NCBI RefSeq assembly: GCF_003600155.1 | Contig: NZ_QWLD01000009.1 | Coordinates: forward strand, 1 to 64,000 | Length of the DNA stretch: 64,000 nucleotides | Direction: 5' to 3' | Source: Nesterenkonia muleiensis | GTDB lineage: Bacteria > Actinomycetota > Actinomycetes > Actinomycetales > Micrococcaceae | Shown: piece by piece, positions 42,023 through 52,609 of the stretch | Layout: each line of letters starts with the position of its first letter | Position numbering within the stretch: position 1 is the stretch's first letter | Translations under genes and position numbers: made by a program | The notes under the pieces: generated by a model | The model's input: the letters and a program-made list of their open reading frames with translations, nothing else | The model's database searches: none | Told to the model about the DNA's origin: nothing

Positions 42023-43335
42023 GGGTCCACCAGCCCGGCCCAACGCTCGGGGAAATCGGGCATCGTCTTAGCCGTGCAGCTGATATCCTCCACCGCGACA
42101 CCAGACTGTGCCAGGCCCAGCACCGCGCCGAAGGTCGCCATCCTGTGGTCGGCATAGCTGCGCACCTGTGCCCCGCGGGTAATGGGGGACAGCACGCGGA
42201 AACCGTCGTCGGTCTCCCGGGCCTGGCCGCCGAGCCTGCGGATCTCGGCCACCAGGGCCGAAATCCGGTCCGTCTCATGACCGCGCAGGTGTCCCACGGA
42301 GGTGAACTTCGTCTCACCGGAGCACAGCGCTGCCAGGGCGGCCACCGTGGGGGTCAGCTCAGCGGTCCCGTCCACCACCCCGGGAGTGCTCAGGCGCTGA
42401 GGACCCCGCACTTTCAGCGTCGCTGTGGACTCGGTGGTGGCCGAGAGATTCACTTGGCAGCCGAAGTCGGACAGCAGTTGGGGCCAGCGGCGTCCGATCT
42501 GGGTGGAGCGAAGGGGCCAGCCCGGCATGGCGACCTCCCCGCCGGTGACTGCTGCGGCACAGAGGAAGGGGCCCGCATTGGAGAGATCCGGCTCCACCCG
42601 GGCGGTGAAGGCGGCGATCGGGCCGGGCTCGACCCGCCAGGTGTAGGGAGCCGGTGAGCTCACCTGTACGCCGAGTTCCTCCAGGACCTGCAACGTCATC
42701 TCCACATGCTCCAGGGAGGGCACCTGCGTGCCTGAATGGTGCAGGGTCAGTCCCTGTGGCATGCCGGCAGCGGCAAGCAGCAGTCCGGAGACGAACTGGC
42801 TGGAGGCCGAGGCGTCAATGGTGACCTCGCCGCCCTGGACCGCCGCGGAGGACTGGAGGGTGAAGGGCAGAAAACCCGGGGCGCCCTCCTGGCTGATCTG
42901 CACCCCGAGCGCCCGCAGTCCGTTCAGTACTGCGCCCATGGGCCGGACTCTGGCCTCGGGGTCACCGTCGAAGCGCACGGTGCGTCCAGTCAGCGCAGCC
43001 ACAGCGGGAAGGAAACGCATCACTGTTCCGGCTAGACCGCAGTCAATGGAGACAGGTGCTGTCCCGGCGAGGTTCGGCGGGGTGATCCTCAGGGCATGCT
43101 CGCCGCTGCCGGAGAAGTCCTGAAGGCGTTCGACCTCAGCGCCCAGGGTCTCCAGCGCTGTGAGCATCAGCTGAGAGTCCCGGGAGTCAAGGGGGTTGAC
43201 GACGACGCTGGGACCTTCGGCCAATGCCGCAAGCAGCAGATAGCGGTTGGTCAATGACTTCGAGGCCGGGACGTGCACCACCCCGCGCACAGCAGACCCC
43301 GGGTGCGGAGCATTCCATCCACCACCCGGGGTCAC
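42019..43335 (-). CDS. aroA: 5-enolpyruvylshikimate-3-phosphate synthase
   Basis: A 438-residue EPSP synthase, the sixth step of the shikimate pathway. Visible blocks: VVHVPASKSLTNRYLLLAAL (substrate-binding Lys-Ser), DCGLAGTVMRFLPAVAALTG, FDGDPEARVRPMGAVLNGLR, LRGHETDRISALVAEIRRLG and DHRMATFGAVLGLA. Normal length for the family. Leads the aroA-rsgA-hisN set. Confidence 0.95.
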   Translation of the reverse strand: MTPGGGWNAPHPGSAVRGVVHVPASKSLTNRYLLLAALAEGPSVVVNPLDSRDSQLMLTALETLGAEVERLQDFSGSGEHALRITPPNLAGTAPVSIDCGLAGTVMRFLPAVAALTGRTVRFDGDPEARVRPMGAVLNGLRALGVQISQEGAPGFLPFTLQSSAAVQGGEVTIDASASSQFVSGLLLAAAGMPQGLTLHHSGTQVPSLEHVEMTLQVLEELGVQVSSPAPYTWRVEPGPIAAFTARVEPDLSNAGPFLCAAAVTGGEVAMPGWPLRSTQIGRRWPQLLSDFGCQVNLSATTESTATLKVRGPQRLSTPGVVDGTAELTPTVAALAALCSGETKFTSVGHLRGHETDRISALVAEIRRLGGQARETDDGFRVLSPITRGAQVRSYADHRMATFGAVLGLAQSGVAVEDISCTAKTMPDFPERWAGLVDP

Positions 43336-43352
43336 CGCAGTCTCTGGAACAG

Positions 43353-43994
43353 TCAGGAGACTTTGCCCTTGGCCTTCTCGGCCTCAGCGGCAGCAGCCTT
43401 GACGGCCTTCTTGGCCTGCTTCTCCGCCTTCTTGAAGCTCTTCTTGGCGTCGCGCTCCCATGCCCTGAGGGTGCTGGAGGCATCATCACCAAGGTCTTCG
43501 GCCCATTTGACGGTCTTTTCTCCGAACTTGGTGCCCTTCTTCTTGGCCTGCTTGGAGATGTGCTCGGCACGCCAGGACAGGGAGGGCTTACCAGCCAGAT
43601 CCACCACCGCCAGGCTCAGGCCTCCGGCGATGGAGAGGTTCTTCAGCAGCGTCTTGCGCTGGGAGACCTCATCGCCCTCCGCCTCCAGCGGAGCGGAGCG
43701 GAACTCCGCGTAGGAATTGACCTTGTGCACTCCGCACAGAGTGAGTGCGGCAAGGCGGGGAAACTTCCCGATGGCCAGTGCCGCACCTGCGGCAACCTGG
43801 ACCCCGCCGAGAACCTGGGCGGTGAGCCTGGGCTTGGCCGCCACGGCCTCAGCCTGCGGAAAGTAGCTGGCGATATCTTTCAGGGCCGGTGAGAGCTCCT
43901 CAGCTGCCTCCTCGGGGTGGCGCAGGCTGTTCACGCCGCCGTAGATGAAGCTGGCACCCAGCAGCGGTCGGGCGATCTTGCGGATCAGGGTCAT
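43353..43994 (-). CDS. DoxX-family membrane protein with basic tail
   Basis: A 213-residue protein. The first ~140 residues are DoxX-like with four helices ([54 protein letters not shown]). The C-terminal ~70 residues are a Lys/Ala-rich helix ([20 protein letters not shown]), likely interacting with nucleic acid or acidic surfaces. It is divergent from sigR and shares the intergenic region that holds the SigR-type promoter. DoxX proteins have been linked to thiol/oxidative stress in actinobacteria, which fits the neighbour. Confidence 0.8.
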   Translation of the reverse strand: MTLIRKIARPLLGASFIYGGVNSLRHPEEAAEELSPALKDIASYFPQAEAVAAKPRLTAQVLGGVQVAAGAALAIGKFPRLAALTLCGVHKVNSYAEFRSAPLEAEGDEVSQRKTLLKNLSIAGGLSLAVVDLAGKPSLSWRAEHISKQAKKKGTKFGEKTVKWAEDLGDDASSTLRAWERDAKKSFKKAEKQAKKAVKAAAAEAEKAKGKVS

Positions 43995-44014
43995 GCTTCA
44001 TTCCTCCTTGCGCC

Positions 44015-44039
44015 GGGAATTCCGCGGCTGAAAAACGTT
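44015..44039 (+). promoter_or_regulatory. SigR/SigH-type promoter upstream of sigR
   Basis: GGGAAT (44015-44020), a 16-base spacer and GTT (44037-44039) match the -35/-10 pattern of thiol-stress sigma factors of the SigR/SigH class (GGAAT N16-18 GTT). It sits just upstream of the sigR gene, indicating autoregulation. Confidence 0.65.
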
Positions 44040-44071
44040 GTCCTCCACCAATCTATCAAGAGGGCAGGAAT

Positions 44072-44767
44072 GTGGGGGCGTTCGCCGTCGTTCTTCTGAT
44101 CATGACGACGGCAGTATTGGACCGTCCCACCCGGTATCCGGGGGTGGGCGTAGACTCAGACGTGATGAGTGTTGACCTGAATGAGGAGACCGAGGCCGCG
44201 CGGCGGACCCGGTTCGAACGCGATGCTATGCAGTACGTGGACCAGCTGTACTCGGCCGCGATGCGGATGACCCGCAATCCGCAGGACGCTGAGGACTTGG
44301 TCCAGGAGGCCTACACCAAGGCCTACTCGGCATTCCACCAGTACAAGCCCGGCACCAATCTCAAGGCGTGGCTGTACCGGATTCTGACCAATACCTATAT
44401 CAACATCTACCGGAAGCGCCAGCGCCAGCCGCAGCAGGCCAACACCGACACGGTGGAGGACTGGCAGATGGCCCAGGCCGCCGAGCACACCAGCTCGGGA
44501 CTGCGTTCCGCCGAGGCGGAGGCTCTGGACCACCTGCCGGACAATGACGTCAAGCAGGCCCTGCAGCAGATTCCTGAGGAGTTCCGGCTCGCGGTGTACT
44601 TCTCCGATGTCGAGGGCTTCGCCTATAAGGAGATCGCAGAGATTCTCAACATCCCGATCGGGACGGTGATGTCGCGCCTGCACCGCGGCCGGAAGCTGCT
44701 GCGCGGTCTGCTCAGTGACTATGCCCGGGAACGCGGATTCAACCGGGGCGAAGGGAGTCAAGGCTGA
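44072..44767 (+). CDS. sigR: Extracytoplasmic-function sigma factor, SigR/SigH type
   Basis: A 231-residue frame. Region 2: [60 protein letters not shown]. Region 4: [60 protein letters not shown]. Controls the disulfide/mycothiol stress regulon; the next gene encodes its redox-sensitive anti-sigma factor. The start is uncertain: GTG 44072, ATG 44102 and ATG 44165 are in frame; the region before [20 protein letters not shown] is unlike the family core, though SigR of Streptomyces does have a longer isoform. Confidence 0.92.
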   Translation: MGAFAVVLLIMTTAVLDRPTRYPGVGVDSDVMSVDLNEETEAARRTRFERDAMQYVDQLYSAAMRMTRNPQDAEDLVQEAYTKAYSAFHQYKPGTNLKAWLYRILTNTYINIYRKRQRQPQQANTDTVEDWQMAQAAEHTSSGLRSAEAEALDHLPDNDVKQALQQIPEEFRLAVYFSDVEGFAYKEIAEILNIPIGTVMSRLHRGRKLLRGLLSDYARERGFNRGEGSQG

Positions 44768-45042
44768 TGGGCACCGAGAACTGCAAGGACTGTGAGACCA
44801 CCGCTGAGGCCGCTCAGCGGCTGGAGCGGATCTATGCGTATCTCGACGGCGTGCTCTCCCGGAATGACATCTCCGAGGTCCAGAGCCACTTGGACGCATG
44901 CCCAGAATGCGCCTCTGACTACGATCTCGAGTGCGTCATCCGCTCAGCGGTGAGGCGCTCCTGCGCCGAGCAGGCCCCGGAGGCGCTGAAGCTGACCATC
45001 ATCGAGCGAATCAGCCAGATCAAGATCGAAGCGCGGCACTGA
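44767..45042 (+). CDS. rsrA: Redox-sensing zinc anti-sigma factor
   Basis: A 91-residue ZAS protein starting one base into the sigR stop codon. The zinc motif HxxxCxxC is at His41-Cys45-Cys48 (HLDACPECASDYDLEC); further cysteines are Cys6, Cys9, Cys56 and Cys66. In the reduced, zinc-bound state it holds SigR; disulfide formation releases it. The length and cysteine pattern match the mycothiol-system anti-sigma factors. Confidence 0.93.
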   Translation: MGTENCKDCETTAEAAQRLERIYAYLDGVLSRNDISEVQSHLDACPECASDYDLECVIRSAVRRSCAEQAPEALKLTIIERISQIKIEARH

Positions 45043-45089
45043 GCTGTATCCGGTAAACTTGGCCTGGTTGTCGACGAAAGGAGTTCACT

Positions 45090-45164
45090 ATGGGTAAGCG
45101 TGGACGCAAGCGCAAGGCACGCCGCAAGAACAACGCCAATCACGGTAAGCGGCCCAACGCCTAG
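45090..45164 (+). CDS. 50S ribosomal protein bL37 (24 aa)
   Basis: A 24-residue, extremely basic protein: MGKRGRKRKARRK then NNANHGKRPNA. This is the actinobacteria-specific ribosomal protein bL37, typically found just after the SigR anti-sigma gene. AAAGGAG stands 7 bases before the ATG, and a perfect terminator follows 18 bases after the stop. It is often missed because of its size. Confidence 0.9.
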   Translation: MGKRGRKRKARRKNNANHGKRPNA

Positions 45165-45182
45165 AGCGCAAGAAGCCATCAG

Positions 45183-45216
45183 GAAAGCCCCGCCAGGTGA
45201 TTCTGGCGGGGCTTTC
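45183..45216. terminator. Bidirectional terminator after bL37
   Basis: GAAAGCCCCGCCAG (45183-45196) pairs perfectly with CTGGCGGGGCTTTC (45203-45216). It separates the rightward sigR-rsrA-bL37 unit from the leftward SGNH-like gene and can serve both. Confidence 0.85.
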
Positions 45217-45228
45217 GCATAGGCGCTC

Positions 45229-45858
45229 TCACTGCTGGATACCCAGCCACCGGTGCCAGCCGCGGTGCAGCACCAGCCAGGCGATGAGGCCGAAGCCGGC
45301 CTGGCCGGGACGCCCCTGATTGCCGGTGAGGTCCTCGCGCCACTGGGCGTGGTCCACCAACGGAGTGAAGATGTCCACAAAAGGGTGGCTGCGCCGTTCG
45401 GCGACGTCCTGATAGGCCCGGTTGAGCTCGGAGATCCGCCGATTGTGCTCAGGGTCCGGTCCGGGTGGGGGCCCCACCACAAAGCACCTGATGCCCTGTT
45501 GAGAGGCTCGGTCCAGGATATTGGCGAGGTTCAGCCGGGCGCGGGCTGAAGAGGTGGAGCGGAGGTCATGATCGTTGAGCGCGACCAGCAGATGGCGCTC
45601 CACAGCGTCCTCCCCGGCGACCGGGCCGAACCGCAGAGCGGCCTCAGCCTCCCAGCGTTTGGACAGTGCCTCCACACCCTCGCCGGGAACGGCAAGCACA
45701 TAGGTCTCCAGGTCCAGCTCTTCCACGGGCGTTTTGGACAGCACCCGGCCCAACCACCCCAGGGCACGCGGGTCTGCGGCGGAGGTGAGCAGCTCATCGC
45801 CGAGCGCCACCACCCGGATCCGCCGGGTATGCGCCTGACCCTCCTCCATCACTGTCAC
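45229..45858 (-). CDS. SGNH/GDSL-hydrolase-like protein lacking the catalytic serine
   Basis: A 209-residue protein with the SGNH fold order: first strand RVVALGDELLTSAADPRALG, a middle ALNDHDLRSTSS block, IRCFVVGPPPGPDPEHNRRI, YQDVAERRSHPFVDIFTPLV, and RPGQAGFGLIAWLVL at the end. In active members the first block is GDS and the last carries DxxH; here the Ser is Glu22 and the final His is replaced (PGQAG). The GxND block is also altered. It is therefore probably not a classical esterase. It overlaps the kgd start region end-to-start (stop/start overlap with kgd at 45855-45858), so it is cotranscribed downstream of kgd. Confidence 0.75.
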   Translation of the reverse strand: MTVMEEGQAHTRRIRVVALGDELLTSAADPRALGWLGRVLSKTPVEELDLETYVLAVPGEGVEALSKRWEAEAALRFGPVAGEDAVERHLLVALNDHDLRSTSSARARLNLANILDRASQQGIRCFVVGPPPGPDPEHNRRISELNRAYQDVAERRSHPFVDIFTPLVDHAQWREDLTGNQGRPGQAGFGLIAWLVLHRGWHRWLGIQQ

Positions 45859-48800
45859 AGGTCCAGGTGCGGGAAGGCTTCGGAGAGCAGAGTCTCAAGT
45901 TCCTTGGCGTGGCGCTTGGCCTGTCCCACCGAGGTCGCCGCGGAGGCCGGGCGTGCCACCAGAGAGATGTCCTGGTTCAGCAGCGGGGCGAAGTTCAGCC
46001 CGAAGAACGGCCAGGGCCCCTGGTTCTCCGGCTCGTCCTGGGTGTAGAGGAACTTTTCGGCGTTGCCGTACTTGTCGAGTTCCTCCTGCAGGGCCTCCAC
46101 CGGCATGGGGTAGAGCTGCTCCAGACGCACGATGGCCGTGGTCTGGTCATCATGCTTGGAGCGAGTGGCCAGCAGATCGTAGTACAGCCTGCCGGAGACC
46201 ACCAGCACCCGCTTGACCTTGGCGGGATCCACCTCGGCGTCGGGGATCACCTCCTGGAAGGTGCCTTGGGTGAAGTCCTCCACTCTGTTGGCCGCCGCCT
46301 TGAGGCGCAGCAGCTGCTTGGGGCTGAAGACGATGAGCGGACGGCGCGGTCTGGCCACGGCCTGGCGGCGCAGCAGATGGAAGTAGCTGGCACCGGTGGA
46401 GGGCATGACCACAGTCATATTGTCCTCAGCGCAGAGCTGCAGGAATCGCTCGGGCCGCCCCGAGGAGTGGTCAGGCCCCTGTCCCTCATAGCCGTGGGGC
46501 AGCAGCATGACCAGGGAGGAGCGCTGGCCCCACTTCTGCTCAGCGGTGGAGATGAATTCGTCGATGATGATCTGGCCACCGTTGACGAAGTCGCCGAACT
46601 GGGCCTCCCAGAGCACCAGGGAGTTCGGGTTCTCCACCGAGTAGCCGTACTCGAAACCGATGGCCGCATACTCCGAGAGCAGCGAGTCGTAGATGAAGAA
46701 CCTGCCCTGTTCATCGGTGAGATTCTTCAGCGGGTACCACTCGTCGCCGTTGGCCCGGTCGTGGAACACCGCGTGGCGCTGCACGAATGTGCCGCGGCGT
46801 GAGTCCTGCCCAGCAAGACGCACCTCTGTGCCCTCCATGAGCAGGGAGCCGAAAGCCACGATCTCGGCGAAGCCCCAGTCGATGCCGCCCTCGCGGGACA
46901 TCTTGGCCCGCTTCTCCAGCAGCGACTTCAACTTCGGGTGAGGGGTGAAGCTTTCGGGGATGTTGGTGTGCACCTCCCCGATATGGGCCAGGGCGTCCTC
47001 GGTGATCGCCGTATCCTCGGGGGAGCGCTCCGGTGTCTCGTCCTCTTCTTCGGAGGCGGTCGGAGCGACGTCGCCACTGGCGGCGCCGCCGCCGGATTCG
47101 ACGGTGGAGACCGGCTGAGTCTGGGCGGCGTGGGTCTCGGTGAAGACCCGCTCCAGGCGCTGCCGGTAGTCGGCCAGTGCCTGGTCGGCCTCCTCCTGAG
47201 TGATGTCACCGCGTCCGACCAGCGCCTCAGTGTACAGGCGGCGGGTGGTGCGCTTGGCCTCCACCAGGTTGTACATCTTCGGCTGGGTCATCGAGGGGTC
47301 ATCGCCCTCGTTGTGGCCGCGGCGGCGGTAGCAGACCAGGTCGATGACGACATCCTTGTTGAACCGCTGCCGGTAGCGGAAGGCCAGCTGGCCCACTCTG
47401 GCCACGGACTCCGGGTCATCGGCGTTGACGTGGAACACCGGGGCCTGGATGGCTTTGGCCATATCGGTGCAGTAGGTCATGGAGCGGGCAGCGGTGGGGG
47501 AGGTGGTGAACCCGACCTGGTTGTTGACCACCACGTGCACGGTGCCGCCGGTGCGGTAGCCGCGCAGCTGAGACATGTTGAAGGTCTCGGCCACCACTCC
47601 CTGCCCGGCGAATGCTGCATCGCCGTGGATCAGCAGCGGCATCACCGAAAAGCTGTTGACGTTGTCCGCGCCCTGGTCGAGCCGGTCCTGCATGGCCCGG
47701 ACCACGCCTTCGAGCACCGGGTTGACCGCCTCCAGGTGGGAGGGGTTGGCCGCCAGGTAGACCCGGGTGGTGTTGCCCTTGTCCGAGGTGAAGGAGCCGC
47801 GGGTGCCCAGGTGATATTTCACGTCGCCGGAGCCGGTGCCGGCGTCGCGCCCTTCGAACTCGCGGAAGACCTGGGCGTAGGTCTTACCGGCGATGTTGGT
47901 CAGCACATTGAGCCGTCCACGGTGCGCCATGCCGATGGCGACCTCGTCGAGGCCTTCGTCGGCGGCCCCGGACAGGACGGTGTCCAGAAGCGGGATCAGC
48001 GATTCGCCGCCCTCAAGGGAGAACCGCTTCTGGCCGACGAACTTGGTCTGCAGGAAGGTCTCGAAGGCCTCGGCCGAGTTGAGCCGGCCAAGGATCCGGA
48101 ACTGCTCATCCCGGTCGGGCTTTGTGTAGGGGTGTTCGATCTCATCCTGGAACCAGTCACGCTCCTCCGGCGACTGCAGGTGCATGTATTCGATGCCGGT
48201 GTTGCGGCAGTAGGTGTCGCGCAGCACCCCCAGGATGGAGCGCAGCGGCAGACTCTGCTGGCCGCCGAACCCGCCGGTGGGCCATTCACGTTCCAAGTCC
48301 CAGAGGGTGAGGCCGTGGTTCTCGATGTCCAGGTCCGGGTGGGAGCGCATCTTGTACTCCAGCGGATCCACCGAGGCCATCAGATGACCGCGCACCCGGT
48401 AGGCGTGGATCAGCTGCTGGATACGGGCGACCTTGTTGACCTGCTCCTCGGGGTTGACCTGGATATCCGCCGACCAGTGGATGGGCCGGTAGGGGATGCG
48501 CAGGGCTTCGAAGATCTCCTCATAGAACTCATCCCTGCCCAGCAGCAGCTCGTGGATGGTCTTGAGGAACTCCCCAGAACCGGCCCCCTGGATGACCCGG
48601 TGGTCGTAGGTGGAGGTCAGGGTGATGATCTTCGAGACCGCCAGGTTGTTCAGCGTCTTCTCCGAGGCGCCCTGGAACTCCGCTGGGTACTCCAAGGCTC
48701 CGACGCCGACGATCACAGCCTGCCCCTTGGACAGCCGTGGCACTGAGTGTACGGTGCCGATTCCTCCAGGGTTGGTCAGGCTGACCGTGGTACCGGCGTA

Positions 48801-49703
48801 GTCGCCGGGGGTGAGCTTGTTGTTGCGGGCCTTCTTAACCAGATCGTCATAGGCGGACCACCACTCGGTGAAGCTCAGCTCCTCCGCGCCCTTGACATTG
48901 GGCACGATCAGCGCCCGGGTGCCGTCGGGTCGCGGCATATCGATGGCCAGTCCGAAATTCACGTGTGCCGGCTGGATTGCGGTGGGCTTGCCGTCGATGA
49001 CGTCATAGGTGACGTTCATCGAGGGGTGTTCGCCCAGCGCCTTGAGCATGGCGAAGCCCACCAGGTGGGTGAACGAGACCTTCCCGCCACGGGTGCGCTT
49101 GAGGTGATTGTTGATCACTGTGCGATTGTCGATCAGCAGCTTGGCCGGGACAGCGCGCACTGTGGTGGCGGTGGGCACCTCCAGCGAGGCGTCCATATTG
49201 GAGGCGATCGCCTTGGCGATGCCTTTCAGCGGGGTGTGCTCGTCCTTCTTCTCCGCTTTGTCATCGGAAGCTTCCGGCGCGCTCGGCTCGGAGGGGATCG
49301 GGCGGGTCGGGTCGGCTTTCCGGGTCGCGGGCTGGCGCGGGGCCTGCGGCTTGTCCGCAGGTTTCGCCGACTGCTCGCTGCGAGGCTTCTGGGAGGCTTC
49401 CGGCTCGGCAGGCTTGGCGGTGGCCGGCGTGGTCTCCTCCTTGGGAGGCTTCTGGTTGGCCGCAGAGGGCTCAGAGTCTACGTTGCGCCGGGGCGCCTGC
49501 TTGGCGCCGGAACCGGACTGCTCGGCCTTCTGGGCCTTCTCCGCTGCGCCGTTGGTGGACTCTGACTCCAGGCGGCGGAAGATATCCGCCCACTTTCGGT
49601 CCACTGAGTCCGGATTATTGCGGAACTTGTCATATATGTCGGCGACCAGCCATTCGTTGCCGGGAAATTCCTCCGCAAGACGGCTGGACGTTAGCTCTGG
49701 CAC
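45855..49703 (-). CDS. kgd: Multifunctional 2-oxoglutarate metabolism enzyme Kgd
   Basis: A 1282-residue single-chain enzyme of actinobacteria. Order: a short E1-type N-terminus (GNEWLVADIYDKFRNNPDSV), a long Ala/Pro/Lys/Glu linker, an E2 succinyltransferase-like domain (TFVSLTNPGG-like region TTVSLTNPGGIGTVHSVPRL; STYDHRVIQGAGSGEF), then the thiamine-diphosphate E1 domain (GMAHRGRLNVLTNIAGK; AFAGQGVVAETFNMSQLRGY; YRRRGHNEGDDPSMTQPKMY; MLLPHGYEGQGPDHSSGRPE). It catalyses 2-oxoglutarate decarboxylase, carboligase and, with E2p/E3, dehydrogenase reactions in the TCA cycle. In relatives it is inhibited by the FHA protein GarA. An acidic insert near residue 880 (SEEEDETPERSPED) is longer than in the mycobacterial enzyme I recall. 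Confidence 0.95.
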   Translation of the reverse strand: MPELTSSRLAEEFPGNEWLVADIYDKFRNNPDSVDRKWADIFRRLESESTNGAAEKAQKAEQSGSGAKQAPRRNVDSEPSAANQKPPKEETTPATAKPAEPEASQKPRSEQSAKPADKPQAPRQPATRKADPTRPIPSEPSAPEASDDKAEKKDEHTPLKGIAKAIASNMDASLEVPTATTVRAVPAKLLIDNRTVINNHLKRTRGGKVSFTHLVGFAMLKALGEHPSMNVTYDVIDGKPTAIQPAHVNFGLAIDMPRPDGTRALIVPNVKGAEELSFTEWWSAYDDLVKKARNNKLTPGDYAGTTVSLTNPGGIGTVHSVPRLSKGQAVIVGVGALEYPAEFQGASEKTLNNLAVSKIITLTSTYDHRVIQGAGSGEFLKTIHELLLGRDEFYEEIFEALRIPYRPIHWSADIQVNPEEQVNKVARIQQLIHAYRVRGHLMASVDPLEYKMRSHPDLDIENHGLTLWDLEREWPTGGFGGQQSLPLRSILGVLRDTYCRNTGIEYMHLQSPEERDWFQDEIEHPYTKPDRDEQFRILGRLNSAEAFETFLQTKFVGQKRFSLEGGESLIPLLDTVLSGAADEGLDEVAIGMAHRGRLNVLTNIAGKTYAQVFREFEGRDAGTGSGDVKYHLGTRGSFTSDKGNTTRVYLAANPSHLEAVNPVLEGVVRAMQDRLDQGADNVNSFSVMPLLIHGDAAFAGQGVVAETFNMSQLRGYRTGGTVHVVVNNQVGFTTSPTAARSMTYCTDMAKAIQAPVFHVNADDPESVARVGQLAFRYRQRFNKDVVIDLVCYRRRGHNEGDDPSMTQPKMYNLVEAKRTTRRLYTEALVGRGDITQEEADQALADYRQRLERVFTETHAAQTQPVSTVESGGGAASGDVAPTASEEEDETPERSPEDTAITEDALAHIGEVHTNIPESFTPHPKLKSLLEKRAKMSREGGIDWGFAEIVAFGSLLMEGTEVRLAGQDSRRGTFVQRHAVFHDRANGDEWYPLKNLTDEQGRFFIYDSLLSEYAAIGFEYGYSVENPNSLVLWEAQFGDFVNGGQIIIDEFISTAEQKWGQRSSLVMLLPHGYEGQGPDHSSGRPERFLQLCAEDNMTVVMPSTGASYFHLLRRQAVARPRRPLIVFSPKQLLRLKAAANRVEDFTQGTFQEVIPDAEVDPAKVKRVLVVSGRLYYDLLATRSKHDDQTTAIVRLEQLYPMPVEALQEELDKYGNAEKFLYTQDEPENQGPWPFFGLNFAPLLNQDISLVARPASAATSVGQAKRHAKELETLLSEAFPHLDL

Positions 49704-49728
49704 TGTGGATACGCCTCTTCCATTGTGA

Positions 49729-51309
<1,581 letters not shown>

Positions 51310-51409
51310 CGTTAGCCTCGGTGCCGTGTGGCTGTATGTCTTGAGGCCCGCATCCGCTCGAGTGAATATTCCGGCGATGGGCAGAGGCCGCCCTGTGGGG
51401 AATGAGCAC

Positions 51410-51515
51410 CTATTGGGTTCGGCAGGCCCGAAAGAGACCGCATGGTCTTCGGGCAGGTATCCGATTGCCTCGCCCGCGACCTTTGAGACTCCGTAGAAGC
51501 CGTCTGGGCGAGACG
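51410..51515 (-). pseudogene. Fragment of an NAD-dependent epimerase/uronate dehydrogenase-like gene
   Basis: A short minus-strand frame between two stops encodes SRPDGFYGVSKVAGEAIGYL, the YxxxK active-site segment of short-chain epimerases of the uronate-dehydrogenase type, then PEDHAVSFGPAEPNR and a stop. After the stop the same frame reads PTGRPLPIAGIFTRADAGLK. No start or Rossmann N-terminus remains. The rest of the 51310-51625 gap contains no gene I can support. Confidence 0.5.
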
Positions 51516-51625
51516 CTCACTGGCCGGGGCTGTGGGTGCGCCATGCGGAACTAATGGCTTGGGAGCGAGGTGTCATTGTCGTCTGCCATGGGGCGGTTCC
51601 CACCAAGGTTTAGGGAACCTGTCGG

Positions 51626-52513
51626 TTAGTTGATGCCTTGGGCGAGGATGAAGTCGTTAAGGCGCTGGGTCACCGCCGTCTGGGTGACCGTCGCCGATGT
51701 CAGGGCGATTCTGCGGGTGTGGTCTTCGCCAGTAAGTGGGACCTCGAGGGTCCCCTCAACAGGCTGATGACTGTGTGGCAGGAGGGCGACGCCGAGTCCA
51801 CGACTGATCAGTTCGCGAATGGTGGCGAACTCGGTGATCTCGATCCCGATGTTCGGTTCGTAGCCGGCGCGACGGCACCAGCGTTCGGTGAGTTGGCGCA
51901 GGTTGTAGCTGGTGGGATTGGCGATGAAGCGGGCGTCCTGAAGTTCCTCGAGCTCGATGCATGCCCGGCCGGCAAGGTGGTGGTCTTTGGGCAGCACTGC
52001 GTTGATCTGCTGAGTCGCGAGAATGGTGTGCTTGAGATCTGCTGGTGGCGGGATCGTGATCGCCAGGTCGAGCTCTCCAGTCCGGAGGTCTTCGATGAGG
52101 GCAGAGCCGTGCGCTTGTTTGAGTTGAAGACGGACGCCGGGATGCCTCAGGTTGAACTCGGCCAGCATATCGGGCACCGCGCCTGACCCCATGGTCAGGG
52201 GGAACCCGAAACGGACCGTACCGTGGTCCGGATCGGCAGTCTCAGTGACCTGCGCGATGGACATCTCGATGTCGTGGAGCGGACCTCGGATCAGCTGTGC
52301 GAGCCGCAGAGCAGACGGAGTAAGACGCACCGTTCTGCCATCACGAATCAGCAGTGGCATATGCAGCGTCTCTTCGAGTGCGTGGATGCGTCGGCTCATC
52401 GATGATTGCGGGATCCCGAGCGCCGAAGCGGCTCCAGTCATGTGACCGCCTTGAGCCGCGACCTCCGTGAGTGCACGAAGCTGTGGAGCCAGGCTTGTCA
52501 CCCATTCATCCAT
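51626..52513 (-). CDS. LysR-family transcriptional regulator
   Basis: A 295-residue LTTR. The N-terminal winged helix is clear: LRALTEVAAQGGHMTGAASA, LGIPQSSMSRRIHALEETLH, then the effector-binding domain (HGTVRFGFPLTMGSGAVPDM, LREL-like DLAITIPPP, ISRGLGVALLPHS). It is divergent from malate:quinone oxidoreductase with ~96 bases between, so it probably regulates that gene and itself. Effector unknown. Confidence 0.9.
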   Translation of the reverse strand: MDEWVTSLAPQLRALTEVAAQGGHMTGAASALGIPQSSMSRRIHALEETLHMPLLIRDGRTVRLTPSALRLAQLIRGPLHDIEMSIAQVTETADPDHGTVRFGFPLTMGSGAVPDMLAEFNLRHPGVRLQLKQAHGSALIEDLRTGELDLAITIPPPADLKHTILATQQINAVLPKDHHLAGRACIELEELQDARFIANPTSYNLRQLTERWCRRAGYEPNIGIEITEFATIRELISRGLGVALLPHSHQPVEGTLEVPLTGEDHTRRIALTSATVTQTAVTQRLNDFILAQGIN

Positions 52514-52609
52514 ATGAGGATTATATCGACCTGAAAGTTCATTGGACGGAACGTTCTGTTGTGCGCGACGGTGGGATCACCAGATGCGGCTTCTAGAAAG
52601 GGCAACACC

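Noticed and set aside
46938-48746. 602-codon open frame on the plus strand opposite kgd
   Set aside because: It is a shadow of the high-GC kgd frame: Gly/Val/His-rich composition, no family motif, no ribosome binding site.
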